Shown here piece after piece: positions 6,102-14,001 of a stretch of 16,265 nt of DNA. The translations under genes were made by a program, and so were the position numbers. Origin of the DNA: Methanobrevibacter sp. (GTDB lineage Archaea > Methanobacteriota > Methanobacteria > Methanobacteriales > Methanobacteriaceae); the NCBI GenBank assembly GCA_009784145.1, contig WRCI01000016.1, positions 1 to 16,265 of the forward strand, in the 5' to 3' direction. How positions within the stretch are numbered: the first letter of the stretch is position 1; every line of letters starts with the position of its first letter. The notes beneath the pieces were generated by a model, which saw only the letters and a program-made list of their open reading frames with translations, had not been told where the DNA came from and searched no databases.

Positions 6102-8381
6102 ATGGAAAAAACATGCCCACAATGTAAAGGAACTGGTCTAAAAGTAAAAGAAGATAAAATTTGTTCTGCTTGTGATGGAACTGGTTTTCAAGACCAATTT
6201 GAATCTAAAAATCATTTTAAAGGAATTAATTCTAATGCAAAAGCTAAATTCGATTTAGAAATGGATCAAGATATTCCTTGTGAAGTTTGCAAAGGTAAAG
6301 GAACTATCCTTGTCCATGAAGAATGTGAAACTTGTGATGGAACTGGAGAAATTAATGTCTGCAAAAATTGTGGTAAAATTATCAGAACAGAAAAAGATTA
6401 CTGCGAAGATTGTAAAATTATCTTAAAAGAGAAAAAAAAGCTAGAAAAAGAGAAAGAAAAAGAGCTTGAAGATGAAAAGAAAAAAAGAGTAGAAAAACTT
6501 AAAAAAGATATAAAATCTAAAACTAAAGTTTTCATACTTGACCCTCTTTGTGAAATGGATGATTTAGAAATTGGTCCTATTTATAAAGGAAAGATTACAA
6601 GAGTTGAAAATTATGGGCTGTTTATTAGTTTAAATAATCAAGTTTGGGGGCTTATGAGAAGTAAAAATACAAATAGTAATGTTGGTGAGGAAATATTTGT
6701 AAAGATAATTAAAATTAATTCTCATAAAAAAGAAGTAGATATGAGTCCAGCTAGAGTTATTGGGGATGTAGAAATTGAAAAAATCAAAAAAAACATAGCT
6801 AAAACCCAAATTGGCTCTCTTGATAATAAATCCCTTGGAAAAGTTGTTAGAGTTGAAGGAGAAGTAATACAAGTACAACAAACTTCAGGTCCTACTATAT
6901 TCACAATTACAGATGAAACAAGTATTACTTGGGCTGCTGCATTTAATGAAGCTGGAGTAAGATCTTATCCACATATTGAACTTGGTGATATTGTAGAAGT
7001 AATAGGTGAAGTTAACCAGCACAGTGGTAAAATCCAAATTGAATCTGAAATAATTGAAAAATTAGAAGGAGAAAAAGAAAATTCAATTCGTGAACTTATT
7101 GAAAAAGCACTTGATGAGAAGGCAGAACCTGAAGAAGTAGCAACTCTTATCAATAGTCCTATTTTAGATAAACTTCAACCAAAAATGAGAGCTGCTGCAA
7201 AAACTATTCGAAGAGCTATTATGGATGGAAGAACAGTTTTATTACGACATCATAATGATGCTGATGGAATATCTGCAGGTGTGTCTGTGGAAAAAGCTAT
7301 TCTCCCACTACTTAGAGAAATAAGTCCTAGTACTGATGCAGAATGGCATTACTTTAGAAGATCTCCAAGTAAAGCTCCTTTTTATGAACTTGAAGATGTT
7401 ATAAAAGATCTTTCATATGCACTTGAAGATTTACATAGACATGGTCAAAAATTACCTCTTATTGTTCTTCTTGATAATGGGTCAACAGAAGAAGATATTT
7501 TAGCTCTTATGAAAGCTAAAATATATGATATTGAAATAGTTGTAATAGATCATCATTTCCCAGGAGAAGTTATAGATGGTAAAGTAGAAGTTGATGAATT
7601 TGTAGATGTTCATGTAAACCCTTATCTTGTAGGTGGAAACTCACAAATTACAGCTGGAGCATTAGCTACTGAAATAGCTAATATTATAAATCCAGAAGTT
7701 ACAGATTTAATTAGTCACCTTCCAGGAGTTGCAGCTATTGGAGACCATGCAGATTCTGATGAAGCAAAACAATACATAAACTTAGCTAAGAAAAAAGGTT
7801 TTTCAAGAAAAAATCTTGATAAAATTGCTGCATGTGTTGATTTTGAAGCATATTACCTTAGATTTATGAATGGTAGGGGACTTATGGATACAATTCTTGG
7901 TGTGGATAACCTTGATAAACATCAAAGATTATTGGATGCATTATTCAAAGAATATCATAAGAGAATAAATACACAAATGAAAGCTACACTTCCAAATGTA
8001 AAGGAAGAAAAACTCCCTAATGGAATTCATTTAAATGTATTAGATGTTGAAAAGTATGCTCATAAGTTTACTTTCCCAGCACCAGGAAAAACCTGTGGAT
8101 TTGTTCATGACAACTATGTGAAAGAATTAGGAGAAGATGCATTAGTAATCACTCTTAGTTATGGTCCTGATTTTGGTGTTGTAAGAGCTACTGAAACTAT
8201 ACACAAAACATTTGGATTTAATCTAAATGAGATAATATGGAAACTTCAAGATAAAATACCAGAAGCAGGTATTGATGGGGGAGGTCATGAAGTAGCTGGT
8301 TCTATTAAATTTGTGGAAGGTTTATCAAAAGAAGTCTTAGGTAGTTTTGTAAACGAAATAGCTACACTTTCGCCAAAATAG
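6102..8381 (+). CDS. Archaeal RecJ-like DHH exonuclease with DnaJ-type zinc fingers
   Basis: Protein of 759 residues with the layout of COG1107, the archaea-specific RecJ-like exonucleases. Six CxxC pairs occupy residues 5-104: four are DnaJ-type CxxCxGxG (C5/C8, C21/C24, C60/C63, C75/C78) and two form a zinc ribbon (C87/C90, C101/C104). A charged coiled coil (about 107-140), an S1 RNA-binding domain (about 158-219) and an OB-fold (about 245-320) follow. The DHH domain has all metal motifs: HHNDADG (D386, D388), LLDNG (D458), VIDHH (D483, H484, H485) and GDHAD (D548). The C-terminal DHHA1 domain has GGGH (726-729). It should therefore be an active Mn-dependent phosphoesterase or 5'-3' exonuclease on single-stranded DNA or RNA, in replication, repair or RNA processing; the substrate cannot be read from sequence. 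AGAGGT lies 6 nt before the ATG. It is monocistronic and convergent with the next gene. Confidence 0.92.
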   Translation: MEKTCPQCKGTGLKVKEDKICSACDGTGFQDQFESKNHFKGINSNAKAKFDLEMDQDIPCEVCKGKGTILVHEECETCDGTGEINVCKNCGKIIRTEKDYCEDCKIILKEKKKLEKEKEKELEDEKKKRVEKLKKDIKSKTKVFILDPLCEMDDLEIGPIYKGKITRVENYGLFISLNNQVWGLMRSKNTNSNVGEEIFVKIIKINSHKKEVDMSPARVIGDVEIEKIKKNIAKTQIGSLDNKSLGKVVRVEGEVIQVQQTSGPTIFTITDETSITWAAAFNEAGVRSYPHIELGDIVEVIGEVNQHSGKIQIESEIIEKLEGEKENSIRELIEKALDEKAEPEEVATLINSPILDKLQPKMRAAAKTIRRAIMDGRTVLLRHHNDADGISAGVSVEKAILPLLREISPSTDAEWHYFRRSPSKAPFYELEDVIKDLSYALEDLHRHGQKLPLIVLLDNGSTEEDILALMKAKIYDIEIVVIDHHFPGEVIDGKVEVDEFVDVHVNPYLVGGNSQITAGALATEIANIINPEVTDLISHLPGVAAIGDHADSDEAKQYINLAKKKGFSRKNLDKIAACVDFEAYYLRFMNGRGLMDTILGVDNLDKHQRLLDALFKEYHKRINTQMKATLPNVKEEKLPNGIHLNVLDVEKYAHKFTFPAPGKTCGFVHDNYVKELGEDALVITLSYGPDFGVVRATETIHKTFGFNLNEIIWKLQDKIPEAGIDGGGHEVAGSIKFVEGLSKEVLGSFVNEIATLSPK

Positions 8382-8403
8382 TTAATTAGTTAATATAAAA
8401 GTG

Positions 8404-8577
8404 TTAATTAATAAAAAGAATATTAATTAATAAAAAAATCTTAATTTATAAAAAGAATATTAATTAATAAAAAAATCTTAATTTATAAAAAGAATATTAA
8501 ATTGATTAATAAAAAGAATATTAATTAATAAAAAAATCTTAATTAATAAAAAAGAGTGTTAATTAATAAAAAAAATA
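8404..8577. repeat. 18-19-bp tandem repeat, about 9 copies
   Basis: TTAATTAATAAAAAAATC-type units start at 8404, 8423, 8441, 8460, 8478, 8497, 8521, 8539 and 8559. Steps alternate 19/18, and neighbouring units differ in a regular way (AAAAAGAATA versus AAAAAAATCT), giving a 37-bp higher-order unit. It fills the 3' flank of the RecJ-like gene, between it and the convergent terminator. Confidence 0.8.
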
Positions 8578-8608
8578 TGTTTTGAAGGAAAAATGAATTT
8601 CCTCCAAA
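8572..8608 (-). terminator. Hairpin plus U-tract terminator of the second adhesin gene
   Basis: On the minus strand, TTTGGAGGAAA (8608-8598) pairs with TTTCCTTCAAA (8591-8581) across a six-base loop: 11 pairs with one G-U wobble. ACATATTTTTTTT follows at once. It begins 70 nt after the adhesin stop codon. On the plus strand the same stem has an A-C mismatch and no T-tract, so the signal is oriented for the minus-strand gene. Its GC content is clearly above that of the surroundings. Confidence 0.7.
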
Positions 8609-8638
8609 TGGCGTTTAATTTTAAATTTTAAATTTTGA

Positions 8639-8689
8639 ATTTTTACTTCTTACTTTTTACTTCTTAATTCTTACTTCTTACTTTTTTTT
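8639..8689 (+). terminator. Pyrimidine-rich terminator for the RecJ-like gene
   Basis: The plus strand here is almost pure C/T, with repeated TTACTTCT and a final T8 at 8682-8689, the usual look of an archaeal U-tract terminator. It is about 260 nt after the RecJ-like stop and overlaps the last codons (KKK) of the convergent adhesin gene. It is the only T-rich stretch on this strand in the spacer. Confidence 0.35.
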
Positions 8690-10813
8690 AGTAATTAGAA
8701 CTCCTAAAACACTTAATAGTATTATTAATATTAAGTTTATAGGTATTCCTGTTTTTTTCAAAGATGCATTTGCAACTAGAATATCATTTGTATTATTCAC
8801 ATATCTTAAATATGTTGAAGTATCTCGCTTAGAATCATGATAAACTGAATCATCGTCATGGCTAACTGAATCATCATCTTGATTAACTGAATCATCATCT
8901 TGATTAACTGAATCATTATCATTATCATATGTAACTGAATCAACAGATTCTGAATCATTTGAAGATTTAAATATTGTACCTTCAAGTGTTTGAACTTCAT
9001 TATCAGCTACAAAAGTATACAAAACCATTCCATTAGTAGTTAAAGTAATATCAAATATTCCATCAAATCTAGCATCAAAAGTATCTATAACTCCTATTAT
9101 AACATTAATATAAACCTCAGTCACAAAATATGGTAATAAATAATTATCAGCAGTATCACCATTATTTAATTCAAAGGTATATCGGAATGTAACATCTCCT
9201 GTAGAGTCCAAAGATGTGATATTGGTAACATTCATGATGAAATAATTGTTAAGGACACAACCTTCATAATTTGAAGGAGTATTATTACCCCACCAATTAT
9301 AATCTGCATCAGTATCAGTACCTGTATTATTCAAATCATATTCTGTGTTATTGAAAATTCTATTATAATTGATTATTGTGTTAATTGCTGATGATGATAT
9401 AAATATTCCTTGAGTGTTATTGATAATATTAGATCCAATTATAGAATCCTCTAATCCATTTAATATTATAGCATTGTCATTAGCTATGAAAGAAGAATTG
9501 ATTATGTTGTTACTTTGTCCTTGTGAATTGTCATAAAAAGTTCCATTGAAACATTTGTTATTAATAAAAGAACAATTGATTATATTTGTGAAATAACACC
9601 AAATATTAGAGATTCCAGCACCCCATACAGTTGCAGTATTATCAATGAAATTACAGTTAATTATACTTACATAATCATTCCAATAATTAGAAATTCCACC
9701 ACCCTGTTGCGCGATGTTATTAATAAATGTACATTTGACTATAGTTGCAAAATCACTTCCATAATAGTTAGAGATTGCACCACCTAAACGATATGCAAAA
9801 TTATTAGTGAATGTACAGTTGAATATGTATATTCCAGTATTATCATTAGCTTCAATAGCACCACCTTCACCACTTGCTCCATTTGATGCAGTATTATTTT
9901 CAAATAAGGAATTAATAACTTTAATACCATTATATTTTTCATTTGAAACAATTATGGATGAAGAATCAGTAAAATTTCCTCCATTTAAAGATAATGCTCC
10001 ACCATATCTAGCAGAGTTGTTGATAAATCTAGAAAAATCTATTTCAATAAATTTTTGATAAGCTGGAGACTGAAACCAAATCCCACCACCATTGAAAACA
10101 CAAGTATTATTGGTGAAATTTGAATTAAACACCTTATAATAAGCAAGTCCAGTATTCATATCGTCAGTAGTAGTGTAATAAAGACAAATTGCACCACCGC
10201 CTCCAAAAGCATTATATGCTGTATTGCTTTCAAAGACAGATCCATATACATTAAAATCACCACAACCTGCAAAATACACTGCACCACCATTACTTGCATT
10301 GTTGTTATAGAATCTACAGTCTATAATATTTAGTGATTCATTTCCAGTTTTGTATATAGCTCCACCATGATTAGACCCTCCAGTAAAACCATTTATAAAT
10401 GTTATATTTATGAAAGTTAGATTAGTATTTCCAGTAATTGAGAATATTCTCCCAGAACTTTGAGCATTAATAATTACTTCACCATTGGTGTTGTTTCCTA
10501 TTATTGTTAAGTTCGTATCATTAGCTGTGATAATATTGTTTCTATCAGTTGATTTATTGTATGTTCCAGGATTAATTATGATATTATGACTTCCTGAACC
10601 TTGTGTATTAATCCAAGTTGTAGCATCATTAATACTCTCAGTATCATCATATACTACATATTCAGCTCCATTAACTGATGAAACTGTAACCAATAACAAT
10701 GTTAACAATATAGTTATAGCTATTAAATAATTAGTCGTTTTAGTTAAAGAATTATTTGTTTTTATTGAAGAATTATTTGTTTTTATTGAAGAATTATTTG
10801 TTTTTGTTAAAAT
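8678..10813 (-). CDS. Adhesin-like beta-helix protein, sortase-type tail, ATT start
   Basis: Probable wall-anchored surface protein of 711 residues. The frame has no ATG, GTG or TTG until a TTG at 10708, which would cut the signal peptide and has no ribosome-binding site. A perfect GGAGGTGA at 10825-10818 stands 4 nt before an in-frame ATT (10813-10811); starting there gives n-region repeats (KTNNSSI), a hydrophobic core (YLIAITILLTLLLVTV) and a cleavage site after VNGA (residue 50). A right-handed beta-helix of about ten F-x-x-N...GG-A-I repeats spans roughly 110-500 and ends in DYNWWGNNTP (504-513), then a beta domain like that of the other adhesin. An acidic stalk (631-658) has four DDDSVNQ-like heptads. 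The tail is LKKTGIP, a transmembrane segment (about 691-707) and KKK, resembling an LPxTG-type sorting signal with Lys in place of Pro. Ligand unknown. ATT could also be a mutated ATG. Confidence 0.82.
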   Translation of the reverse strand: MLTKTNNSSIKTNNSSIKTNNSLTKTTNYLIAITILLTLLLVTVSSVNGAEYVVYDDTESINDATTWINTQGSGSHNIIINPGTYNKSTDRNNIITANDTNLTIIGNNTNGEVIINAQSSGRIFSITGNTNLTFINITFINGFTGGSNHGGAIYKTGNESLNIIDCRFYNNNASNGGAVYFAGCGDFNVYGSVFESNTAYNAFGGGGAICLYYTTTDDMNTGLAYYKVFNSNFTNNTCVFNGGGIWFQSPAYQKFIEIDFSRFINNSARYGGALSLNGGNFTDSSSIIVSNEKYNGIKVINSLFENNTASNGASGEGGAIEANDNTGIYIFNCTFTNNFAYRLGGAISNYYGSDFATIVKCTFINNIAQQGGGISNYWNDYVSIINCNFIDNTATVWGAGISNIWCYFTNIINCSFINNKCFNGTFYDNSQGQSNNIINSSFIANDNAIILNGLEDSIIGSNIINNTQGIFISSSAINTIINYNRIFNNTEYDLNNTGTDTDADYNWWGNNTPSNYEGCVLNNYFIMNVTNITSLDSTGDVTFRYTFELNNGDTADNYLLPYFVTEVYINVIIGVIDTFDARFDGIFDITLTTNGMVLYTFVADNEVQTLEGTIFKSSNDSESVDSVTYDNDNDSVNQDDDSVNQDDDSVSHDDDSVYHDSKRDTSTYLRYVNNTNDILVANASLKKTGIPINLILIILLSVLGVLITKKK
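8839..8922. repeat. 21-bp in-frame repeat x4 (stalk heptads)
   Basis: Units 8839-8859, 8860-8880, 8881-8901 and 8902-8922 each encode one heptad of the DDDSVNQ type (variants DDDSVSH and DDDSVYH). Units 2 and 3 differ at only two bases. Because the period is seven codons, gain or loss of units changes stalk length without breaking the frame. Confidence 0.9.
10749..10811. repeat. 21-bp in-frame repeat x3 at the adhesin N terminus
   Basis: Three units (10749-10769, 10770-10790, 10791-10811) encode TNNSSIK-like heptads between the proposed ATT start and the hydrophobic core of the signal peptide. The first two are identical. They keep the reading frame joined to the Shine-Dalgarno sequence, which supports translation of this part. 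Confidence 0.85.
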
Positions 10814-10816
10814 CTT

Positions 10817-10826
10817 CTCACCTCCT
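10817..10826 (-). promoter_or_regulatory. Perfect Shine-Dalgarno sequence before ATT
   Basis: AGGAGGTGAG is a full match to the archaeal anti-Shine-Dalgarno complement. The GGAGG core is 7 nt before ATT at 10813-10811. No ATG, GTG or TTG able to open the frame lies within reach: GTG inside the motif runs into TAA four codons later. It sets the start of the adhesin gene. Confidence 0.85.
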
Positions 10827-10841
10827 TTTATAGTTTATTAT

Positions 10842-10872
10842 AAAAAAAATCAGTCAAAATGAAAATCTTGAC
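10842..10872 (-). terminator. Hairpin plus U8 in the adhesin leader (attenuator-like)
   Basis: On the minus strand GTCAAGAT pairs with ATTTTGAC (10872-10853; eight pairs, one G-U, four-base loop TTTC). TGATTTTTTTT (T8 at 10849-10842) follows, and then 16 nt later the Shine-Dalgarno sequence of the adhesin gene. It has the form of an intrinsic terminator placed just ahead of the coding region. It may limit read-through from the endonuclease III operon 600 nt upstream, or act as a leader attenuator. Confidence 0.4.
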
Positions 10873-10890
10873 ATGTAAAATATGGTATTT

Positions 10891-10919
10891 CTTTTATATG
10901 TGCCCTGTGTTATATATAC
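10891..10919 (-). promoter_or_regulatory. Candidate TATA boxes for the second adhesin gene
   Basis: The minus strand reads GTATATATAA at 10919-10910 and CATATAAAAG at 10900-10891, either of which would fit a TATA box. Start sites about 25 bp on (near 10885 or 10867) would place the hairpin-T8 element at 10872-10842 inside the leader. This patch is less AT-rich than the flanks (GGGCACA between the boxes), suggesting selected sequence. Confidence 0.33.
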
Positions 10920-11100
10920 TCCTAAGAAAAACGAATATTTGTTATAATACTAATTATACCATAGGTTAATAAAAAAATAAAATTTTATTATTGTAAATAT
11001 ACAAAAAACAAATCATTTACAGACAATTATTAAAAAATTTATTTTGAAAAGTTAGGATTGATTAATATAATTAAAAACAAAATTTTGACAAAAGTTAACA

Positions 11101-11160
11101 TTTTTAATTTTAATTTAATATTTTTAATTTTAATTTAATATTTTTAATTTTAACTTAAAA
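11101..11160. repeat. 20-bp tandem repeat x3
   Basis: TTTTTAATTTTAATTTAATA occurs at 11101 and 11121 identically, and at 11141 with changes near its end. It lies in the 657-bp gap 10814-11470 between endonuclease III and the second adhesin. The rest of that gap (about 10930-11100 and 11161-11370) is AT-rich DNA in which I see no gene or RNA. Confidence 0.85.
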
Positions 11161-11370
11161 AGAATATTTTTTAAAATAAATAGCTAATAGTTATTAAATA
11201 TTATAAAAAAATATAAATATATAATTATATAAATAAATAACTAAAGTATACAATTTAAAATATAAAATAAAATGATATTATATAATAAAAAATTATAAAT
11301 ACTTTTATAAAAAATTACATTTTATACTATAATTTCATATTATATATAAAAATAAATCAAGATTTAATTT

Positions 11371-11402
11371 AAAAATAATATAAAAAAATAATATAAAAAA
11401 AA
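11371..11402 (-). terminator. Poly-U tract after endonuclease III
   Basis: On the minus strand T8 (11402-11395), T7 and T5 runs separated by ATATTA occur 70-100 nt downstream of the endonuclease III stop. They are a plausible archaeal U-tract terminator. No stem is visible, and A/T runs are common here, so this is tentative. Confidence 0.33.
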
Positions 11403-11470
11403 GAATATAACTAAATAATATAATCAAATAATACTTAATAAACAATTAATACTATATATAAATAGCTTAA

Positions 11471-12154
11471 TTAGCTAATTTCAATATTTTCATGATAATA
11501 AGCACATAAATCAGTAAGTGGGCATTCTTCACATTTAGGATGAATTGGTCTACATATAGTTTGACCAAATTGAACAATTAAATCATTAATATCTATCCAA
11601 AGATGTTTTGGAACTATTTTCATCAATTCTTCTTCTGTTTTTTCAGGAGTTTTTGTATTTACAATTCCCCATCTATTTGGAATTCTATGAACATGTGTAT
11701 CTACTGGAATAGCTGGTTTTTGAAAAGCAAAAACTAAAACACAGTTAGCTGTTTTTCTTCCAACACCAGGTAATTCAAGAAGTTCTTTCATATTATCAGG
11801 TACAACTCCTTCATAATGATCTAAAAGAAGATAGGATACTTCTTTAATTCTATTAGCTTTAACTCTAAAAAATCCAGCACTTTTAACTAATTTTTCAATA
11901 TCTTCAATAGGAGCATCTGCTACTTCATGAATATCTTTATATTTATTAAATAGCTGAGTAGTAGCTTTATCAGTATTTGCATCCTTTGTTCTTTGAGATA
12001 AAATTGTTCTAACAAGTACTCTGTAAGGATCCCTATCTTCAAAAACACGAAGATTATATAGATTATTTAGCTCTTTCATTATTTTTTCTATTTTTAGATA
12101 CATTTTCTGATTTTTAGTCTTTTTAGAGCTAGATTTACTAATATTAATCACCAA
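11471..12154 (-). CDS. nth: Endonuclease III (DNA glycosylase/AP lyase)
   Basis: Bifunctional base-excision repair enzyme removing oxidised pyrimidines and cutting abasic sites. Of the 227 residues, about 19-217 align with the family. Helix-hairpin-helix [13 protein letters not shown] carries the catalytic Lys (K134), and VDTHVHRI the catalytic Asp (D152), 18 residues apart as in E. coli. The C-terminal 4Fe-4S motif C-x6-C-x2-C-x5-C is complete (C201, C208, C211, C217). The start is uncertain. The frame opens with TTG at 12154 and GTG at 12151, with no ribosome-binding site; GGTGAT at 12152-12147 is itself Shine-Dalgarno-like and lies 4 nt before an in-frame ATT (12142). ATG at 12103 (residue 18) fits the usual family start but has no Shine-Dalgarno sequence. 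The upstream AAA-ATPase-like gene ends only 12 nt away on the same strand, so they are probably co-transcribed. Confidence 0.93.
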   Translation of the reverse strand: MVINISKSSSKKTKNQKMYLKIEKIMKELNNLYNLRVFEDRDPYRVLVRTILSQRTKDANTDKATTQLFNKYKDIHEVADAPIEDIEKLVKSAGFFRVKANRIKEVSYLLLDHYEGVVPDNMKELLELPGVGRKTANCVLVFAFQKPAIPVDTHVHRIPNRWGIVNTKTPEKTEEELMKIVPKHLWIDINDLIVQFGQTICRPIHPKCEECPLTDLCAYYHENIEIS

Positions 12155-12166
12155 AATTAATATTTA

Positions 12167-13746
12167 TTATTGTTTTTCAATTTTACAAGCTACTTCTCTA
12201 GGTTTTGTAGCAATTGAAACAAAGATTAAGTTTTTATTTTGATAAGATTTATAATAACCTTTCTTTTTAATTTGATTGATTCCATCTTTTAGCATAATAT
12301 CCAATGATAGTTTTGTACTGTATTTATATTCTACAATAACTACAACATCATCTATTTGCAAAATACTATCAGCATCTCCACCTAAATTTCTATCTTCATT
12401 ACTCACATCAAAACCAAGTATCTGAAGCCATGAACTGAACAATAGATGATAATAAGCTTCATTAATATCTTCAATTTTTGCATGTAAAACACTTGGAATG
12501 TTATTTAGTAATATTTCAAATGATTTAGTAAGATTACTTTCATCACCAGATATTATGTAATTTAACATATCTTCAGTCATAGGTTGTATTGATTCAGCAC
12601 TTCCATTAGAGAAATAGCTAAGTAAATAGCTATAAAATGAATCATGAACTTCTTTATTTGGAATATCTAACAAATATTCTGATAATTTACCTATAACTGC
12701 TTTTTTGTCTTTGATTGTCAAATAACCACTTTGTAATAAGATTGTATTAAGATTAATTTTTTCAAAATCAAAACTTGGAAAACTACCCACAATCTTAGTT
12801 TCAGGCTTTAAAAAAGTGTGAATATTATGTGGGTTACTCATAATAATATCTACAAGGAATGTTGGAGATCCTGAATCAAACCAATAATTATTAAATTCTT
12901 TCTTTTTAAATAACAATAAAATAGAATATGGGTTGTATAATGAAGTTGAACCATCCCATGAATATCCATCATACCATGTTTTTATAATTTCAAGTAAAGA
13001 TTCCTTTGAAATATTATTATCTTGACTAAATTCTTCAATATAATGTTGAAAACAGTTTTCAAGTTCTTCTTGAGTATATCCACAAATATTTGAAAAACTT
13101 GCATCAATAGTTAAATCATCTAAATTATTCAGTTCAGAAAAAATAGATGTTTTAGAAAACTTAGACACACCAGTTAAGAAAACAAACCTTAAATATCTAT
13201 CACTACCTTTTAAAACTTGATAAAAACTACTTAAAATATCACGATTTTGGTTAGCTAAGCTTATATTGTCTAAATGCTTAATAATTGGTTTATCATATTC
13301 ATCGACTAAAATTACAACTTTTTTACCTGTTTTATCATGTAATTTTTTAATTAATTCAGAAAATTTATCAGGCAATAAATCTATATCTTCTAATTCTATG
13401 TTTTCATTAATAGCCGTGTCTTTTAAAAATTTTATAAGAGATAATTTTAAGTTTTCAGAAGAATCATGACTGATTTCCCCAAAATCTAGTTTAATTATAG
13501 GGTAATTCTCATCCCAATTCCATTTATCATAAATATAAAGACCTTTAAATAAGTTTTTGTTTCCTTTAAACAATTCTTCAATTGTATTTACAAGTAAAGT
13601 CTTTCCGAATCTGCGAGGACGAGATAAAAAGTAATATTTTGCAGAACTAGCTATGTTATGAATAAATTCTGTTTTATCAACATATATATATAATTGTTTT
13701 CAATTATTTCTTTAAAATCCTGCATTCCAGTTGGTAAACTTTTCAT
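12167..13746 (-). pseudogene. AAA-ATPase-like/PD-(D/E)XK protein, frameshifted at a TA repeat
   Basis: Member of the predicted AAA-ATPase plus PD-(D/E)XK nuclease family (PF09820/PF08011 type), 525 residues when read through. ATG at 13746 has GGAG 9-10 nt upstream and gives MKSLPTGMQDFKEIIENNYIY, then runs out of frame and stops at 13651 after 31 residues. Two bases too many in the run TATATATATAT (13692-13682) cause this. Removing one TA restores VDKTEF, Walker A RPRRFGKTLL, Walker B-like VVILVDEYDKP, the sensor-like FLTGVSKF, WYDGYSW, and a C-terminal nuclease core (GGDADSI, D457/D459; VEYKYS, E472/K474). Downstream the frame is open to 12167. The part that begins at the TTG at 13573 lacks Walker A and should not bind ATP. 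The intact remainder suggests recent inactivation, a reversible switch, or a sequencing error. The cellular role of this family is unsettled; defence or mobile-element roles are only conjecture. Endonuclease III follows after 12 nt. Confidence 0.85.
13682..13692. repeat. TA dinucleotide run causing the frameshift
   Basis: Eleven bases of alternating A/T within codons 19-22 of the AAA-ATPase-like gene. Nine bases would keep the frame and restore IENNYIYVDKTEF, the conserved family start. The tract is short for a slippage hotspot, but it is the exact and only site of frame loss. Confidence 0.85.
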
Positions 13747-13854
13747 AAAAAAGACTCCATTAAATAATATTTATTTTTAATTTTAATTTATAAATAAATT
13801 ACTATTACTTTTAGAACTAATAAAAAATATAATGATATTAATAATAATATACTT

Positions 13855-13974
13855 TAATGATATGATTAATTTGATATAATAAATGATATAATTAATTTGA
13901 TATAATAAATGATATAATTAATTTGATATAATAAATGATATAATTAATTTGATATAATAAATGATATAATTTAA
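13855..13974. repeat. 26-bp tandem repeat, about 4.6 copies
   Basis: Units at 13855, 13881, 13907, 13933 and a partial one at 13959. Units 2, 3 and 4 are identical; unit 1 differs by two bases. Each contains AATGATATAATTAATTTGA. The array sits between AroA (ends 14002) and the start of the AAA-ATPase-like gene, so it covers that gene's upstream region. The near-perfect identity suggests recent expansion. Confidence 0.92.
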
Positions 13975-14001
13975 GAATAAAAATAAAAATAATATACTAA
14001 T

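Noticed and set aside
6630..7153. Three minus-strand open frames inside the RecJ-like gene
   Set aside because: They lie opposite conserved S1 and OB-fold coding sequence and resemble no known protein.
8806..10058. Open frames in other phases within the second adhesin gene (8806-9000 minus, 9807-10058 plus)
   Set aside because: The first is an out-of-frame reading of the 21-bp heptad repeat; the second is an antisense shadow.
10850..10940. Small non-coding RNA or riboswitch in the less AT-rich patch upstream of the second adhesin
   Set aside because: Only one short stem is visible and no known aptamer or tRNA-like pattern; promoter plus leader is enough to explain it.
13855..13974. Replication origin iterons (26-bp repeat, AT-rich)
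   Set aside because: No origin-recognition-box-like motif, no orc1/cdc6 gene nearby, and similar arrays occur in nearly every spacer.
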